In this document: one piece after another, positions 1-8,503 of the stretch
Numbering within the stretch: position 1 is the first letter of the stretch
Layout: each line of letters starts with the position of its first letter
Assembly (NCBI RefSeq): GCF_002086485.1
Contig: NZ_MVHF01000057.1
Coordinates: forward strand, 1 to 47,091
From: Mycobacterium aquaticum
Lineage (GTDB): Bacteria > Actinomycetota > Actinomycetes > Mycobacteriales > Mycobacteriaceae
Reading direction: 5' to 3'
DNA length: 47,091 nucleotides
Made by a program: the position numbers and the translations under genes
The notes under the pieces: model-generated
Databases searched by the model: none
Seen by the model: only the letters and a program-made list of their open reading frames with translations
Told to the model about the DNA's origin: nothing

Positions 1-529
1 CGTCCAGCTGAACCGGCGGGGGCGGGGCGAACGGATCGGCCGGCGGCGGGGCCATCGGGTCGGCCATCGGCGGAGGTCCCGGGGGCAGCGGAGCTTCCGG
101 CGGGGGAGCGTCGAACGGTGCCTCGGGTGGCATCGCGGCCGGATCATCGGCAGCCACCGGCAGGTACATGTGGTGCGTGAACTGACGCTGGAAGGCGCCA
201 CCGCCGCCGATCTTGACGCCGCGGCCGCCTTCACCGGACGACACCGGCGTGCCGTCGGGCAGGGTCACGGCGGTGTGGCCGCCATTCCAGCCGATCACCA
301 GGGCGCCTGGCTCGCTGCCGTACTTGAAGCCGCGGGCCAGCAGAGCGCGCTCCTGGTTGCCGGTGTTGAAGCGGTCCCCGAAGGCGGGGCGGCCGGTTGC
401 CACGTTGCTGACCCAGGAGGCCAGACCGGAACAGTCGGTCCCGGCGGGAGTGTCACCACCGGAGATATACGGCGTGCCCGAAACGGACTGGACGAGCGCC
501 ATCAGCGATGCTGTCGCAATAGCAAACAT
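1..529 (-). CDS. NlpC/P60-like peptidoglycan hydrolase, 3' end cut by window edge
   Basis: This is a secreted or envelope cysteine peptidase-like protein that probably cuts peptide stems of peptidoglycan. From the ATG, a short hydrophobic N-terminus (MFAIATASLMALVQ) leads into an NlpC/P60-type fold. The candidate nucleophile is Cys33 in TDCSGLASW and the candidate histidine is His85 in WNGGHTAVTLPDG, so both catalytic residues are present. About 50 residues of Pro/Ala-rich tail follow (PPPEAPLPPGPPP type) and run off the left edge, so the C-terminus is missing. An in-frame GTG at 586 would add 19 residues (VKGVTYFVSPVCLLLTSRR) and give a longer, more positive signal sequence, so the start is uncertain. 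The call rests on the Cys/His motifs; substrate is inferred. Confidence 0.75.
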   Translation of the reverse strand, partial: MFAIATASLMALVQSVSGTPYISGGDTPAGTDCSGLASWVSNVATGRPAFGDRFNTGNQERALLARGFKYGSEPGALVIGWNGGHTAVTLPDGTPVSSGEGGRGVKIGGGGAFQRQFTHHMYLPVAADDPAAMPPEAPFDAPPPEAPLPPGPPPMADPMAPPPADPFAPPPPVQLD

Positions 530-1066
530 GCGGCGGGACGTTAACAGCAGGCAAACTGGGCTGACAAAATATGTGACACCCTTCACAAGGGCCGTCGAGT
601 ATTGGCTGGTTCACGCAATTTCGGAATGAGTGTGCTCTTCCTTGGCGCCGGTACTCAGGCTCACCCGGCCTGCGGAGGTGGTCATCTGGTTCGTGTGACG
701 GTTTACTCCAATGTCGTTGTCGCACTGGGCGAGGCGGTTGTTGCGTCACGGTGCGATTGGGTGGGGGAATGCGCGAATCGGCCGAATTCACTTATCAAAT
801 AGGCAATTTCGCAATCGGGTCGGATAAGGTCGCGCAACGGTGAGCGCCGCTCGGTGTCCGGAACCGGGGACGTTATGTGAGTTGCGGGCGGCATTGGCAC
901 GCTGCGCGGCGTTCGGTGATTCTGGCGAATGGCGGACCGGTATGAATTCTGCGCCCCTGCCGCGTCGGGCAGCGATTTCGCGGGGGTGCGACGACGACAT
1001 GCAGCCAAATGGCTGCATAATGGGACGGCGCCGCCGGACGGCTGCGGATCAGGAGGTCGGTGGGCG
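530..1066. other. Intergenic stretch between divergent genes
   Basis: About 540 bases separate the divergent NlpC/P60-like gene and the ArsR-SRPBCC gene. Short open frames exist on both strands, but none has a ribosome site or protein-like composition that I would defend. The right end carries the operator described separately. The left end contains the alternative GTG start (586) of the NlpC/P60-like gene. Confidence 0.5.
999..1018. promoter_or_regulatory. Perfect inverted repeat, probable ArsR operator
   Basis: ATGCAGCCAAATGGCTGCAT has two perfect 9-base arms around a 2-base centre. It lies 48 bases upstream of the ATG of the ArsR-SRPBCC regulator. ArsR proteins of this type commonly repress their own promoter through such dyads; assignment to this regulator is inferred from position. 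Confidence 0.7.
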
Positions 1067-1822
1067 ATGGATGAGGTGTTCAAGGCCTTGGCCGACCCGA
1101 ACCGGAGGCAGTTGCTGGACGCGCTCAACGACCGCGACGGACAGAGTCTGGCCGAGCTGTGCGCCGGCCTGCCGATCGCGCGGCAATCCATCACCAAGCA
1201 CCTGGCGCGGCTGGAGGCCGCGGGGCTCGTCACCACGGTGCGCCAGGGCAGACACAAGTTGCACTACGCCAACGTCGAGCCGATCACCGCGATCACCGAC
1301 GGCTGGCTCAGCCGCTACGAGCGGGCGGCGACGCCTGCCCTCAGCGACCGGATGGTGCACCCGCCCGACGTCACAGAGTTCCGCTACACCACATATATAA
1401 GGACAACGCCCGAGCGACTGTGGCAGGCCGTCACCAATCCGGCGGTGGCCCCGGAGTATCTGGGCCACGCGATCGAATCGGCGTGGCTCAAGGGTTCGGC
1501 CTATGTGTGGATCGAGAACGGTCTGCGTACCGAACACCCCGACCAGGTGATCCTGGAGTCCGATCCGTATCGACGGCTCGGATTCACCTACCGCACGCTC
1601 ACCGCTGACGTCGCCGACCTCACCGAGGAACTGCTCGTCGCCGGTGACACCGAACCGCGCTCGCGCGTGCACTTCGACATCGAGCCGCTCGACGATCTGG
1701 TGAAACTCACCGTCGTCCACGACAACCTCAGCCCGGGCGGCGTCGTACTCCCACTGATCTCACACAGCTGGCCGATGAAGCTGGCTCACCTGAAGTCCCG
1801 ATTGGAACAGGACGCGCCCTGA
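1067..1822 (+). CDS. ArsR-family HTH fused to SRPBCC (AHSA1-like) domain
   Basis: This 251-residue protein joins a winged-helix ArsR repressor domain (about residues 1-90, starting MDEVFKALADPNRRQLLDAL, recognition region RQSITKHLARLEAAGLV) to a START-like ligand-binding SRPBCC domain (about 105-250, starting EFRYTTYIRTTPERLWQAV). One-component regulators of this kind may sense a small hydrophobic molecule; the ligand here is unknown. The frame is open further upstream, but the ATG is supported by an AGGAGG ribosome site at 1051-1056. The dyad at 999-1018 suggests autoregulation. The usual two-gene arrangement of ArsR plus SRPBCC is seen elsewhere in this window (23.8-24.6 kb), so this is the fused version of the same theme. 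Confidence 0.85.
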   Translation: MDEVFKALADPNRRQLLDALNDRDGQSLAELCAGLPIARQSITKHLARLEAAGLVTTVRQGRHKLHYANVEPITAITDGWLSRYERAATPALSDRMVHPPDVTEFRYTTYIRTTPERLWQAVTNPAVAPEYLGHAIESAWLKGSAYVWIENGLRTEHPDQVILESDPYRRLGFTYRTLTADVADLTEELLVAGDTEPRSRVHFDIEPLDDLVKLTVVHDNLSPGGVVLPLISHSWPMKLAHLKSRLEQDAP

Positions 1823-1845
1823 CCGAGCGACGGGCGTGGTGCGCC

Positions 1846-4749
1846 TCAGGCGAGGGCGTCCGCCCGATTTCTTTCCGCCGGCTCGGGCCACGGTGCGGGT
1901 AGCGGCCGCTGGCGCACGTGCTGGGGCCACCAGAACCACTTTCCGAGCAGGGCCGCGATCGACGGCGTCATGAACGAGCGGATGACGAGGGTGTCGAAGA
2001 GCAGGCCGAGGCCGATGGTGGTGCCGACCTGGCCGATCACCGCAAGCTCACTGACGGCCATGGACATCATGGTGAAGGCGAACACCAGGCCTGCCGAGGT
2101 GACCACCGAGCCGGTGCCGCCCATGGCGCGGATGATGCCGGTGTTGAGCCCGGCGTGGATCTCTTCTTTGAACCGGGACACCAGCAGCAGGTTGTAGTCG
2201 GCGCCGACGGCCAACAGGATGATCACCGACATGGCCAGCACCATCCAGTGCAGCTCCAGCCCGACGAGGTGCTGCCAGATGAGCACCGAGAGACCGAAGG
2301 ATGCGCCGAGTGATATGACGACGGTCCCGACGATGACGGCCGAGGCCACCACGCTGCGGGTGATGATCAGCATGATGATGAAGATCAGGCACAGTGAGGC
2401 GATGCCGGCGATCAGCAGGTCGTAGTTGGCGCCTTCCTGCATGTCCTTGAAGGTGGCCGCGGTACCGCCGAGGTAGATCTTGGAACCCTCCAGCGGCGAT
2501 CCCTTGATGGCTTCTTTGGCGGCCTGCTTGATGGCGTCGATGTGCGAGATACCTTCGGGGCTCATCGGATCGCCCTCATGGCTGATGATGAAGCGCACCG
2601 CATGCCCGTCAGGCGACAGGAACATCTTCATGCCGCGCTTGAAGTTCGGATTGTTGAACGTTTCCGGCGGCAGATAGAACGAGTCGTCGTTCTTGGACGC
2701 GTCGAAGGCCTGGCCCATGGCCGTCTGGTCCTTCATCATCGCTTCCATCTGATCCTGCAGCCCACCCATGGTGGCCTGCATGGTCAGCATCATCGTCTTC
2801 ATGTTCTTCATGGTCGCGATCATCGGCGGCATGATCTTGACCATCTGCGGCATCAGGACATCGAGCCGATCCATGTCCGGCATCAGCTTCTGAATGTCAT
2901 CCGTCATGGTGTCGACCCCGTCGAGGGTGTCGAAGATCGACCGCATCGTCCAGCACACCGGGATGTCGAAGCAGTGCGGTTCCCAGTACAGGTAGTTGCG
3001 GATGGGCCGGAAGAAATCGTCGAAATCGGAGATGTGGTCCCGCAATTCGGCGACGTCGGCGACCATCACATGCATCTTGGCGACCATGCTGTGCGTGGTG
3101 TCGGCCATCTCCTGGGTCAGCTTGACCATGGATTCCATGGTGTTGATGGAGACCTGCATCTCGTCAGCCATCTTCAGCATGTCCTTCATGCGGTCCTGCA
3201 TGTACTTCATGTTCATCATCTGGGTGGTGCCCTGCATGCTGATCTGGAACGGGATCGAGGTGTGCTCGATCGGCGTGCCCTGCGGGCGCGTGATGGCCTG
3301 CACCCGGGAGATGCCGGGAACCTGGAAAATGCGTTTGGCGATCCGGTCGACGACGAGGAAGTCTGCGGAGTTGCGCAGATCGTGGTCGCTTTCGATGAGC
3401 AGCAGCTCGGGGTTCATCCGAGCCTGGGAGAAATGCCGGTCAGCCGCGGCGTAACCGCTGTTGGCGGGGATATCCGACGGCAGGTACTTGCGGTCGTTGT
3501 AGTTGGTCCGGTAACCGGGCAGGGTCAGCAGGCCGATCAGCGACAGGGCGATGGTGGCGATCAGGATCGGTCCGGGCCAGCGGACGACCGCGGCACCGAC
3601 CTTGCGCCATCCGCGAGTACGCATGGCGCGCTTGGGCTCCAGGGTCTTGCGGAACTTCGTGACGACCGTGATCACCGCGGGACCCATGGTCAGCGCCGCG
3701 AACACCACGGTGACCATGCCGATCGCCAGTGGGATACCGAGTGACTGGAAGTACGGCAGGTTGGTGAAGTGCAGGCAGAATGTGGCGCCTGCGATGGTCA
3801 GCCCGGACCCCAGGATGACGTGCGCGGTGCCGTGGAACATGGTGTAGTAGGCCGATTCCCGGTCCTCACCGACACTGCGGGCCTCTTGATATCGGCCGAT
3901 CAGGAAGATCGCGTAGTCCGTGGCGGCGGCGATGGCCAAGGTCACCAGCAGGTTGGTGGCGAACGTCGAGAGCCCGATGATGTTGTAGTAGCCCAGGAAC
4001 GCGATCAGGCCGCGGGCCGCGGACAGCTCCAGCACCACCATCAGCAGCACCAGCACGACCGTCACGATCGAGCGGTACACCAGGAGCAGCATCACGATGA
4101 TGACCGTGAAGGTGAGTCCCTCGATCATCTGCATGCTGCGGTCGCCGGCGATGTGCTGATCGGCCGAGAGGGCCGCGGGGCCGGTCACGTAGGTGTGGAT
4201 GCCCTGCGGAGCCGGCACACTCTTGACGATGTTCTGAACGGCTTCGACGGATTCGTTGGCCAGCGCCTCGCCCTGGTTACCGGCCGTGTAGACCTGCACG
4301 TACGACGCCTTGCCGTCGGAGCTTTGCGCACCTGACGCGGTCAGCGGGTCGCCCCAGAAGTCCTGAACGTGTTCGACGTGCTTGGTGTCGGCGCGCAGTT
4401 TGGCGACGATCTGGTCGTAGTAGTCGTGCGCATCCGAGCCCAGCGGCTCGTCGCCTTCGAGCACGATCATGACCGAGCTGTTGGACTTGAATTCCTGGAA
4501 CACTTCGCCGACGCGCTTCATCGCGATCATCGACGATGCCTGGTCGGGGGTCATCGAGACCGAGCGCATCTTCCCCACCTCTTCGAGCTGGGGAACGATC
4601 ACGTTGAGCACCACGATGACCGCGATCCAGCCGAGGATGATGGGCAGCGCCAGCCGCCGGATCCACTTGGCGATGCCGCCGTGGTTGACCTGCGGTGGCG
4701 ACGCCGCGGGGAAGGCGTCGGTGGGCGCGTCGTGCGTGGGGGTGCTCAT
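1846..4749 (-). CDS. MmpL-family RND transporter, MmpL4/MmpL5 type
   Basis: This 967-residue inner-membrane exporter belongs to the mycobacterial RND superfamily, whose members export lipids or siderophores using the proton gradient. It has an N-terminal transmembrane helix (LALPIILGWIAVIVVLNVIV), a first periplasmic domain, a block of transmembrane helices, a second periplasmic domain and a second helix block near the C-terminus. Roughly residues 505-690 form a long Met-rich coiled-coil hairpin (MMNMKYMQDRMKDMLKMADE, later MKNMKTMMLTMQATM), which is characteristic of the MmpL4/MmpL5 branch that exports siderophores and drugs, not of the mycolate exporter MmpL3. It is translationally coupled to the upstream mmpS by an ATGA overlap. 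I cannot say whether it is the MmpL4 or MmpL5 equivalent. Confidence 0.92.
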   Translation of the reverse strand: MSTPTHDAPTDAFPAASPPQVNHGGIAKWIRRLALPIILGWIAVIVVLNVIVPQLEEVGKMRSVSMTPDQASSMIAMKRVGEVFQEFKSNSSVMIVLEGDEPLGSDAHDYYDQIVAKLRADTKHVEHVQDFWGDPLTASGAQSSDGKASYVQVYTAGNQGEALANESVEAVQNIVKSVPAPQGIHTYVTGPAALSADQHIAGDRSMQMIEGLTFTVIIVMLLLVYRSIVTVVLVLLMVVLELSAARGLIAFLGYYNIIGLSTFATNLLVTLAIAAATDYAIFLIGRYQEARSVGEDRESAYYTMFHGTAHVILGSGLTIAGATFCLHFTNLPYFQSLGIPLAIGMVTVVFAALTMGPAVITVVTKFRKTLEPKRAMRTRGWRKVGAAVVRWPGPILIATIALSLIGLLTLPGYRTNYNDRKYLPSDIPANSGYAAADRHFSQARMNPELLLIESDHDLRNSADFLVVDRIAKRIFQVPGISRVQAITRPQGTPIEHTSIPFQISMQGTTQMMNMKYMQDRMKDMLKMADEMQVSINTMESMVKLTQEMADTTHSMVAKMHVMVADVAELRDHISDFDDFFRPIRNYLYWEPHCFDIPVCWTMRSIFDTLDGVDTMTDDIQKLMPDMDRLDVLMPQMVKIMPPMIATMKNMKTMMLTMQATMGGLQDQMEAMMKDQTAMGQAFDASKNDDSFYLPPETFNNPNFKRGMKMFLSPDGHAVRFIISHEGDPMSPEGISHIDAIKQAAKEAIKGSPLEGSKIYLGGTAATFKDMQEGANYDLLIAGIASLCLIFIIMLIITRSVVASAVIVGTVVISLGASFGLSVLIWQHLVGLELHWMVLAMSVIILLAVGADYNLLLVSRFKEEIHAGLNTGIIRAMGGTGSVVTSAGLVFAFTMMSMAVSELAVIGQVGTTIGLGLLFDTLVIRSFMTPSIAALLGKWFWWPQHVRQRPLPAPWPEPAERNRADALA

Positions 4750-5174
4750 GCAGATTTCACCAAGCAGAAGGTCTGGGCGTTGACGCCGGTGGACGTGCGC
4801 TGGTCTTTGAGTTCGTCATCGACGGTGATGCGGCAGCTGATGGTGCTGCCGTCGCCCTGCGCCACGATGTTCGGGAACACCGACGGCGCGGTGCTCTCCA
4901 GCCGCAACGTCCACGGCAGGGATACCCCGTCGACGCGTTGCGGCTGGGCGTTGAGGTCGAGGTAGTTGACGTCGGCGGTCGCACCCGGCTCGCCGGTGAT
5001 CTCGTAGACGACGACTTTGGGGTCGAAAGGTTTGGTGTCGTCGACCTTGGCGCTGGCGACGCCCGAACCGTCACCGGCACCGAAGAAGGTACGGACCCGC
5101 ATCACGGTGAACGCCCCGATGACGACCACCACGAGGATGAGCACGGGGATCCAGAACCGTCTCAAGAGCTTCAT
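4746..5174 (-). CDS. MmpS-family membrane protein, partner of MmpL
   Basis: This 142-residue protein has one N-terminal transmembrane segment (FWIPVLILVVVVIGAFTVMRV) and a periplasmic domain typical of MmpS accessory proteins. It includes the family's KVVVYEITGEPGATADVNYLD stretch, paired cysteines (SCRITVD and QTFCLVKS) and the typical mid-domain LPWTLRLES. MmpS proteins assist the cognate MmpL in export. The stop overlaps the mmpL start by four bases, so the two form one operon. I start at the ATG before KLLRRFW because the frame upstream has no signal-like character. In M. tuberculosis the mmpS5-mmpL5 pair lies beside its repressor gene; no regulator gene is adjacent here. Confidence 0.9.
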   Translation of the reverse strand: MKLLRRFWIPVLILVVVVIGAFTVMRVRTFFGAGDGSGVASAKVDDTKPFDPKVVVYEITGEPGATADVNYLDLNAQPQRVDGVSLPWTLRLESTAPSVFPNIVAQGDGSTISCRITVDDELKDQRTSTGVNAQTFCLVKSA

Positions 5175-5525
5175 GTTTCGCTGGTCAGCCTTTCGGGTGC
5201 GCGACGAGACAGCGGTCCTTGCCGTACGACAAGTGAAACCTATACAGGCGGCTAAGTTCAATCAAGTCGATTGGATAGCCGTTGATGTGATGTTGATGTG
5301 ATGATGCGGACCCGCGCTGTCGCTTCCCCGGTTCACGGTTGCCGTCACCTTGATCCACGCGAGATATTAGCCTATTTAACAGATTCGCAAAACGGGTGGC
5401 TACCCGCGTCGTAGCTGGTAACCGTCGTCGGACTCATCGATGCCGGCGTGGTGACACGCCCGGCGCTGGCCCGAGAAATGGAAAACCCCCTGCGACATGT
5501 CGCAGGGGGTCGGCAAACCCGTGGG
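5175..5525. promoter_or_regulatory. Promoter/operator region of mmpS-mmpL
   Basis: No convincing gene is present. On the minus strand a promoter can be proposed for mmpS: a -35-like TTGATT (5260-5265) and a -10-like TATAGG (5239-5244), 15 bases apart. An inverted repeat, CAATC-N5-GATTG at 5259-5273, overlaps the -35 and could be a repressor site. An exact 11-base tandem duplication (GTTGATGTGAT) lies at 5281-5302. The terminator of the neighbouring gene lies at 5485-5510. All functional roles are inferred. Confidence 0.4.
5485..5510 (-). terminator. Intrinsic terminator of the DUF5078 gene
   Basis: A perfect 26-base palindrome (left arm ACCCCCTGCGACA) lies 15 bases past the stop codon of the DUF5078 gene. 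Read on the minus strand it is followed by TTTT, as expected for a Rho-independent terminator. Confidence 0.85.
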
Positions 5526-5999
5526 CTACTGCCAATTCCATACCGACATGTCGCCGGCCGGGTAGTTCGCGCAGACATCGGTGGTACGAGCCGCGACACC
5601 CTTGTTGTTGAAGAACAACTTGGCCCAGTTCGGCCACTTCCACGCCATGTTCTCGTAGAACGCGTTGGTCGCGGTGTCCTCGGAGTACTGCCGACGGGCC
5701 GCGTAATCGAGCGAGAAGAACCAGTGGATGCGGTCCTGCGTCTCCTGCTGGAGTTCGGGCGACTTGTTGTTGTAGTCGATCATGTATCGCTCGTAGTACA
5801 CGGGCTCGACGTCCCGTGCGGCCGCCATGATCTGTTCTGCGGTGCAGGTGGTCCGCAGGATGCGGTTCGGGATCGGGTAGTCGTCGGTGGCATCGGCCGA
5901 CGCCATGCCCGGCGCGGCGGCCAGGCTACCCGCGACGGCACACGCGGCGACACCGGTGCGGATCAGATTGCTTACCCGACGTGTACGCATTGCCTTCAA
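5526..5999 (-). CDS. Secreted DUF5078-family protein
   Basis: This 157-residue protein has a clear Sec signal peptide (RTRRVSNLIRTGVAACAVAGSL, cleavage probably after ASA near residue 35). The mature domain is rich in Tyr, Trp and Asn and has two cysteines (TTCTAEQIM and DVCANYPAGD) that could form a disulfide. The TTCTAEQIMAAARDV stretch and the C-terminal WNWQ agree with the mycobacterial DUF5078 family, as I recall it. The molecular role is unknown. It lies 38 bases downstream of the DUF732 gene on the same strand, so the two are probably co-transcribed, ending at the strong terminator at 5485-5510. An internal ATG at 5990 (MRTRRV) is an equally plausible start. Confidence 0.85.
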   Translation of the reverse strand: MKAMRTRRVSNLIRTGVAACAVAGSLAAAPGMASADATDDYPIPNRILRTTCTAEQIMAAARDVEPVYYERYMIDYNNKSPELQQETQDRIHWFFSLDYAARRQYSEDTATNAFYENMAWKWPNWAKLFFNNKGVAARTTDVCANYPAGDMSVWNWQ

Positions 6000-6037
6000 T
6001 GTTTCGCTCCAAGCCCTCGATCTGGATCGGCTGACAA

Positions 6038-6373
6038 TCAGCCCTGATGCGCTGCCACCTGATCGATCACCGGCTGCAGGTCAGGGCAGTAGAAGTTGAT
6101 GGCCGTCCCCACGAACTGCCAGGCCTGTGCGGTGGTGCTGTCCTTGGGCAGGTTCTGGGATACGAACTTGGCCGACTGGTACGCGTCGTGATCGACGCCG
6201 TTGTGCAGCCGCTTGCACACGATCTTGCCGATCCAGGCGTTGTAGTCACGCGGCCCGTAAATACCGAAAGTGTGCAGCTGGTTGGCGAAGTCGGTGTCGA
6301 TCTCGGCGTGTGCCGGAGCGGCGAACGCGATGGCGGCGGCGGCGCCGATTGCTGCCAGGCCTGCAATCTTCAT
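6038..6373 (-). CDS. Secreted DUF732-family protein
   Basis: This 111-residue protein has a signal peptide ending AHA (about residue 23). The mature domain of about 85 residues shows the DUF732 pattern: DTDFANQLHTFGIYGPRDYNA, then a Cys in GKIVCKRL and a second Cys near the end in INFYCPDL, probably disulfide-bonded. The family is abundant and secreted in mycobacteria; function is not established. The start is fixed by signal-peptide position. It is the first gene of a likely two-gene unit with the DUF5078 gene downstream. Confidence 0.88.
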   Translation of the reverse strand: MKIAGLAAIGAAAAIAFAAPAHAEIDTDFANQLHTFGIYGPRDYNAWIGKIVCKRLHNGVDHDAYQSAKFVSQNLPKDSTTAQAWQFVGTAINFYCPDLQPVIDQVAAHQG

Positions 6374-6456
6374 GCGCTGAATCTTAGATCATCTAATACA
6401 GAATTGGACAGTCAACCCCCGAAGATCCGATTCCGAATTCGCCGGGTCATCGCTGC

Positions 6457-7602
6457 TCAACCGTAGGAAACCAAGAGCGGAATTCGTTGTTCGGCGCTGG
6501 TCAATGAGCCATGCTGGCCGATCAGCGACGACTCGATCGGCTCGGTCCTGCGGCGCAGCAAGGCCGCTGAACCGCGGGTCGCGGCCACGACGTCACCGAT
6601 CCGGTACCGCACCTCGTCGCGGACCCGGGGCCCGAACCACCCAGCCGCGATGGCCTCGTCGCGGGGCAGCACCCATGCCGTGTCGGCGAGCGCTGCGCGC
6701 CACCGGGCCAGCACATCGTCACGCGCACCGGCCGCCGTGTAGACGTGCCGGGCCCGCGCTTCACCGCCGATGTCGGTTACGCCGTCGTGCAGGTCGGCGC
6801 GCTCATCGAGGTCGACGACCGCTGCGGGATCGACGGCGACCATGCCGTGGTCGGCGACGACGGCGAGCAGGGCGTCGCGCGGCAGCGTCTCAATGATCGA
6901 CTCCACCAGCTTGTCGACCTGCCGCAGCTGCATCCGCCAGGCCGGCGAGCCCGGCCCGTGCAAGTGGCCGACGAGATCGAGGTCGCCGTGATAGCCGTAA
7001 CAGAATCCGCCCCGAGCCACCGCGTCCGTCACACCGGCCGCGAGTTCTCCCAGGGCGTGCACACCGACGTAGCGGGCGCCCCGCAGTACGGCCCGGGTCA
7101 AGCCCGACCCGGCGAACTCCGCACCGGAGACCACGCTGACCGCCACCCCGGCCGCCGCTGCCCGCTCGAACGTCGTGGGCAGCGGCTGCAGCTCCTCGGG
7201 CCGCACCTGCTCCCGCAGGTCGTCGCCGCGGGGGTGCGGTCGCCACCGCAGGGCGTTCATCACTCGAACATCGGGGGCATCGGGCACCCGGAACGACATG
7301 CCCACCAGGCCGTGTTCGCCGGACCGGCATCCCGTGCCGATCGCCGCGAGGCCGGCCACCGTTGTGGAGGGGAACCCGACCTGCAGGGTCTGTCCGCGCA
7401 AACCGGCCAGCACCGGGGCGTCGGCGGCGTGGGCGTCCAGCAGTTCGGCGCCCAGCCCGTCCACCAGCAGAACGCTCGCGCCGCGCGCGGGGCCGGGCAA
7501 CTGGAGGCGGGTATCGAAGCCCGCCACCCCGAGCGTGCTCAGCACCGCCGGGACCACGTCGGCGAGCGCAGGGGCGTCCGGATCAAGGTGTGGCACATCC
7601 AC
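6457..7602 (-). CDS. Type I phosphodiesterase/nucleotide pyrophosphatase-like protein (alkaline phosphatase superfamily)
   Basis: This is a predicted metal-dependent phosphodiesterase of 381 residues. It shows the superfamily metal and nucleophile motifs in order: LLVDGLGAELL (Asp), FPSTTVAGLAAIGTG (nucleophile Thr), GDLDLVGHLHGPGS (Asp/His) and VVADHGMV (Asp-His), with a late His in the terminal IGQHGSLT. No signal peptide is visible, so it may be cytoplasmic. I choose the GTG at 7602 because GGAAG lies just upstream and the sequence becomes protein-like there; the frame is open further upstream into non-conserved low-complexity sequence. It is divergent from the secreted-protein gene at 7736. 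The substrate is unknown. Confidence 0.82.
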   Translation of the reverse strand: MDVPHLDPDAPALADVVPAVLSTLGVAGFDTRLQLPGPARGASVLLVDGLGAELLDAHAADAPVLAGLRGQTLQVGFPSTTVAGLAAIGTGCRSGEHGLVGMSFRVPDAPDVRVMNALRWRPHPRGDDLREQVRPEELQPLPTTFERAAAAGVAVSVVSGAEFAGSGLTRAVLRGARYVGVHALGELAAGVTDAVARGGFCYGYHGDLDLVGHLHGPGSPAWRMQLRQVDKLVESIIETLPRDALLAVVADHGMVAVDPAAVVDLDERADLHDGVTDIGGEARARHVYTAAGARDDVLARWRAALADTAWVLPRDEAIAAGWFGPRVRDEVRYRIGDVVAATRGSAALLRRRTEPIESSLIGQHGSLTSAEQRIPLLVSYG

Positions 7603-7735
7603 ATTGCGAGCTTCCCATACCTCTCGCCCGCCCCAGGTCGGCGTGCTGGCCGACTCCTGCAGTGGTCGCAACCGGCACGGTGCGGCCGTGCGCGGACACC
7701 GGGGAATGCCCGGGCAACCGGTACGCTGGCGTGCT

Positions 7736-8257
7736 ATGAGGCCGATGAGAGCAGCGATTCTCGCCGCGGCACTTGTCGCGGCCGGGGTGGGAACCTTCAG
7801 CGGCGTAGCCGCTGCTGATCCGGACACGCCGGAGCCGACGCCCGCACCGCCCGCCCCGGCGGCTCCCGCCCCCGCGGCACCGGCCGGCGGCCTGGCCACC
7901 AGCATCGATCACGACGGCACCTTCGTCGTCGGCAAGGACATCGCGCCGGGCACCTACGCGTCGGCGGGTCCGGTCGGCAGTGGTGCGTGCTACTGGAAGC
8001 GCATCGGTGACGACCAGAACCCGATCATCGACAACGCGATGACCAAGAAGGCGCAGACGGTGGCGATCGAGCCCACCGACAAGGCGTTCAAGACCAGTGG
8101 TTGCCAGCCGTGGGCGCAGACCGATGCGCCGCCGGACGCGCAGGCGCAGGGTGGCCTGCTACCTGCGTTGATCGCCGGGGGACAGCTCCGCGGCATGCTC
8201 GGCACTCTGAACAACGGCGCCCGTCAGTACGACGGATCTCAGGTCCCGATGCCCTGA
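7736..8257 (+). CDS. Secreted protein with Pro/Ala-rich linker, unknown function
   Basis: This 173-residue protein has a signal peptide (MRPMRAAILAAALVAAGVGTF, cleavage near AAADP). A Pro/Ala-rich linker follows, then a small domain with DGTFVVGKDIAPGTYASAGP and GACYWKRIGD and a second Cys in TSGCQPW. This Tyr/Trp/Cys pattern occurs in actinobacterial secreted and lipoproteins, but I do not recognise a named function. The C-terminal 45 residues are low complexity and may be flexible. The start is the first ATG giving an intact signal peptide. Confidence 0.75.
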   Translation: MRPMRAAILAAALVAAGVGTFSGVAAADPDTPEPTPAPPAPAAPAPAAPAGGLATSIDHDGTFVVGKDIAPGTYASAGPVGSGACYWKRIGDDQNPIIDNAMTKKAQTVAIEPTDKAFKTSGCQPWAQTDAPPDAQAQGGLLPALIAGGQLRGMLGTLNNGARQYDGSQVPMP

Positions 8258-8503
8258 CGGGCCGATGCGCCCCGACACGCCGAGCCTGCGTCGAGCGTCC
8301 GTACCGGGCGCCTCACGCGTCGGCTGATTGTCTTGCCGCGCAAGCAAAACCGGTGGTCGAGCCGGGTCGGCGAGGCCTGATTCAGCAAGTGCACAGCGCC
8401 AGCGACGCGCGACGTGAGCGCTCCCGCTGTTAGTCTGCGAAGGCCGCCGGTCGCCAGGTCGCATCGGCGAGTGGACACGGAAATCGGCAAGGATACGTAG
8501 AAC

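Noticed and set aside
602..802. A short plus-strand frame upstream of the ArsR-SRPBCC gene
   Set aside because: No ribosome site, no signal peptide, no recognisable composition.
2542..3744. A 400-codon plus-strand frame
   Set aside because: It mirrors the Met-rich coiled coil of MmpL as a His-rich artefact.
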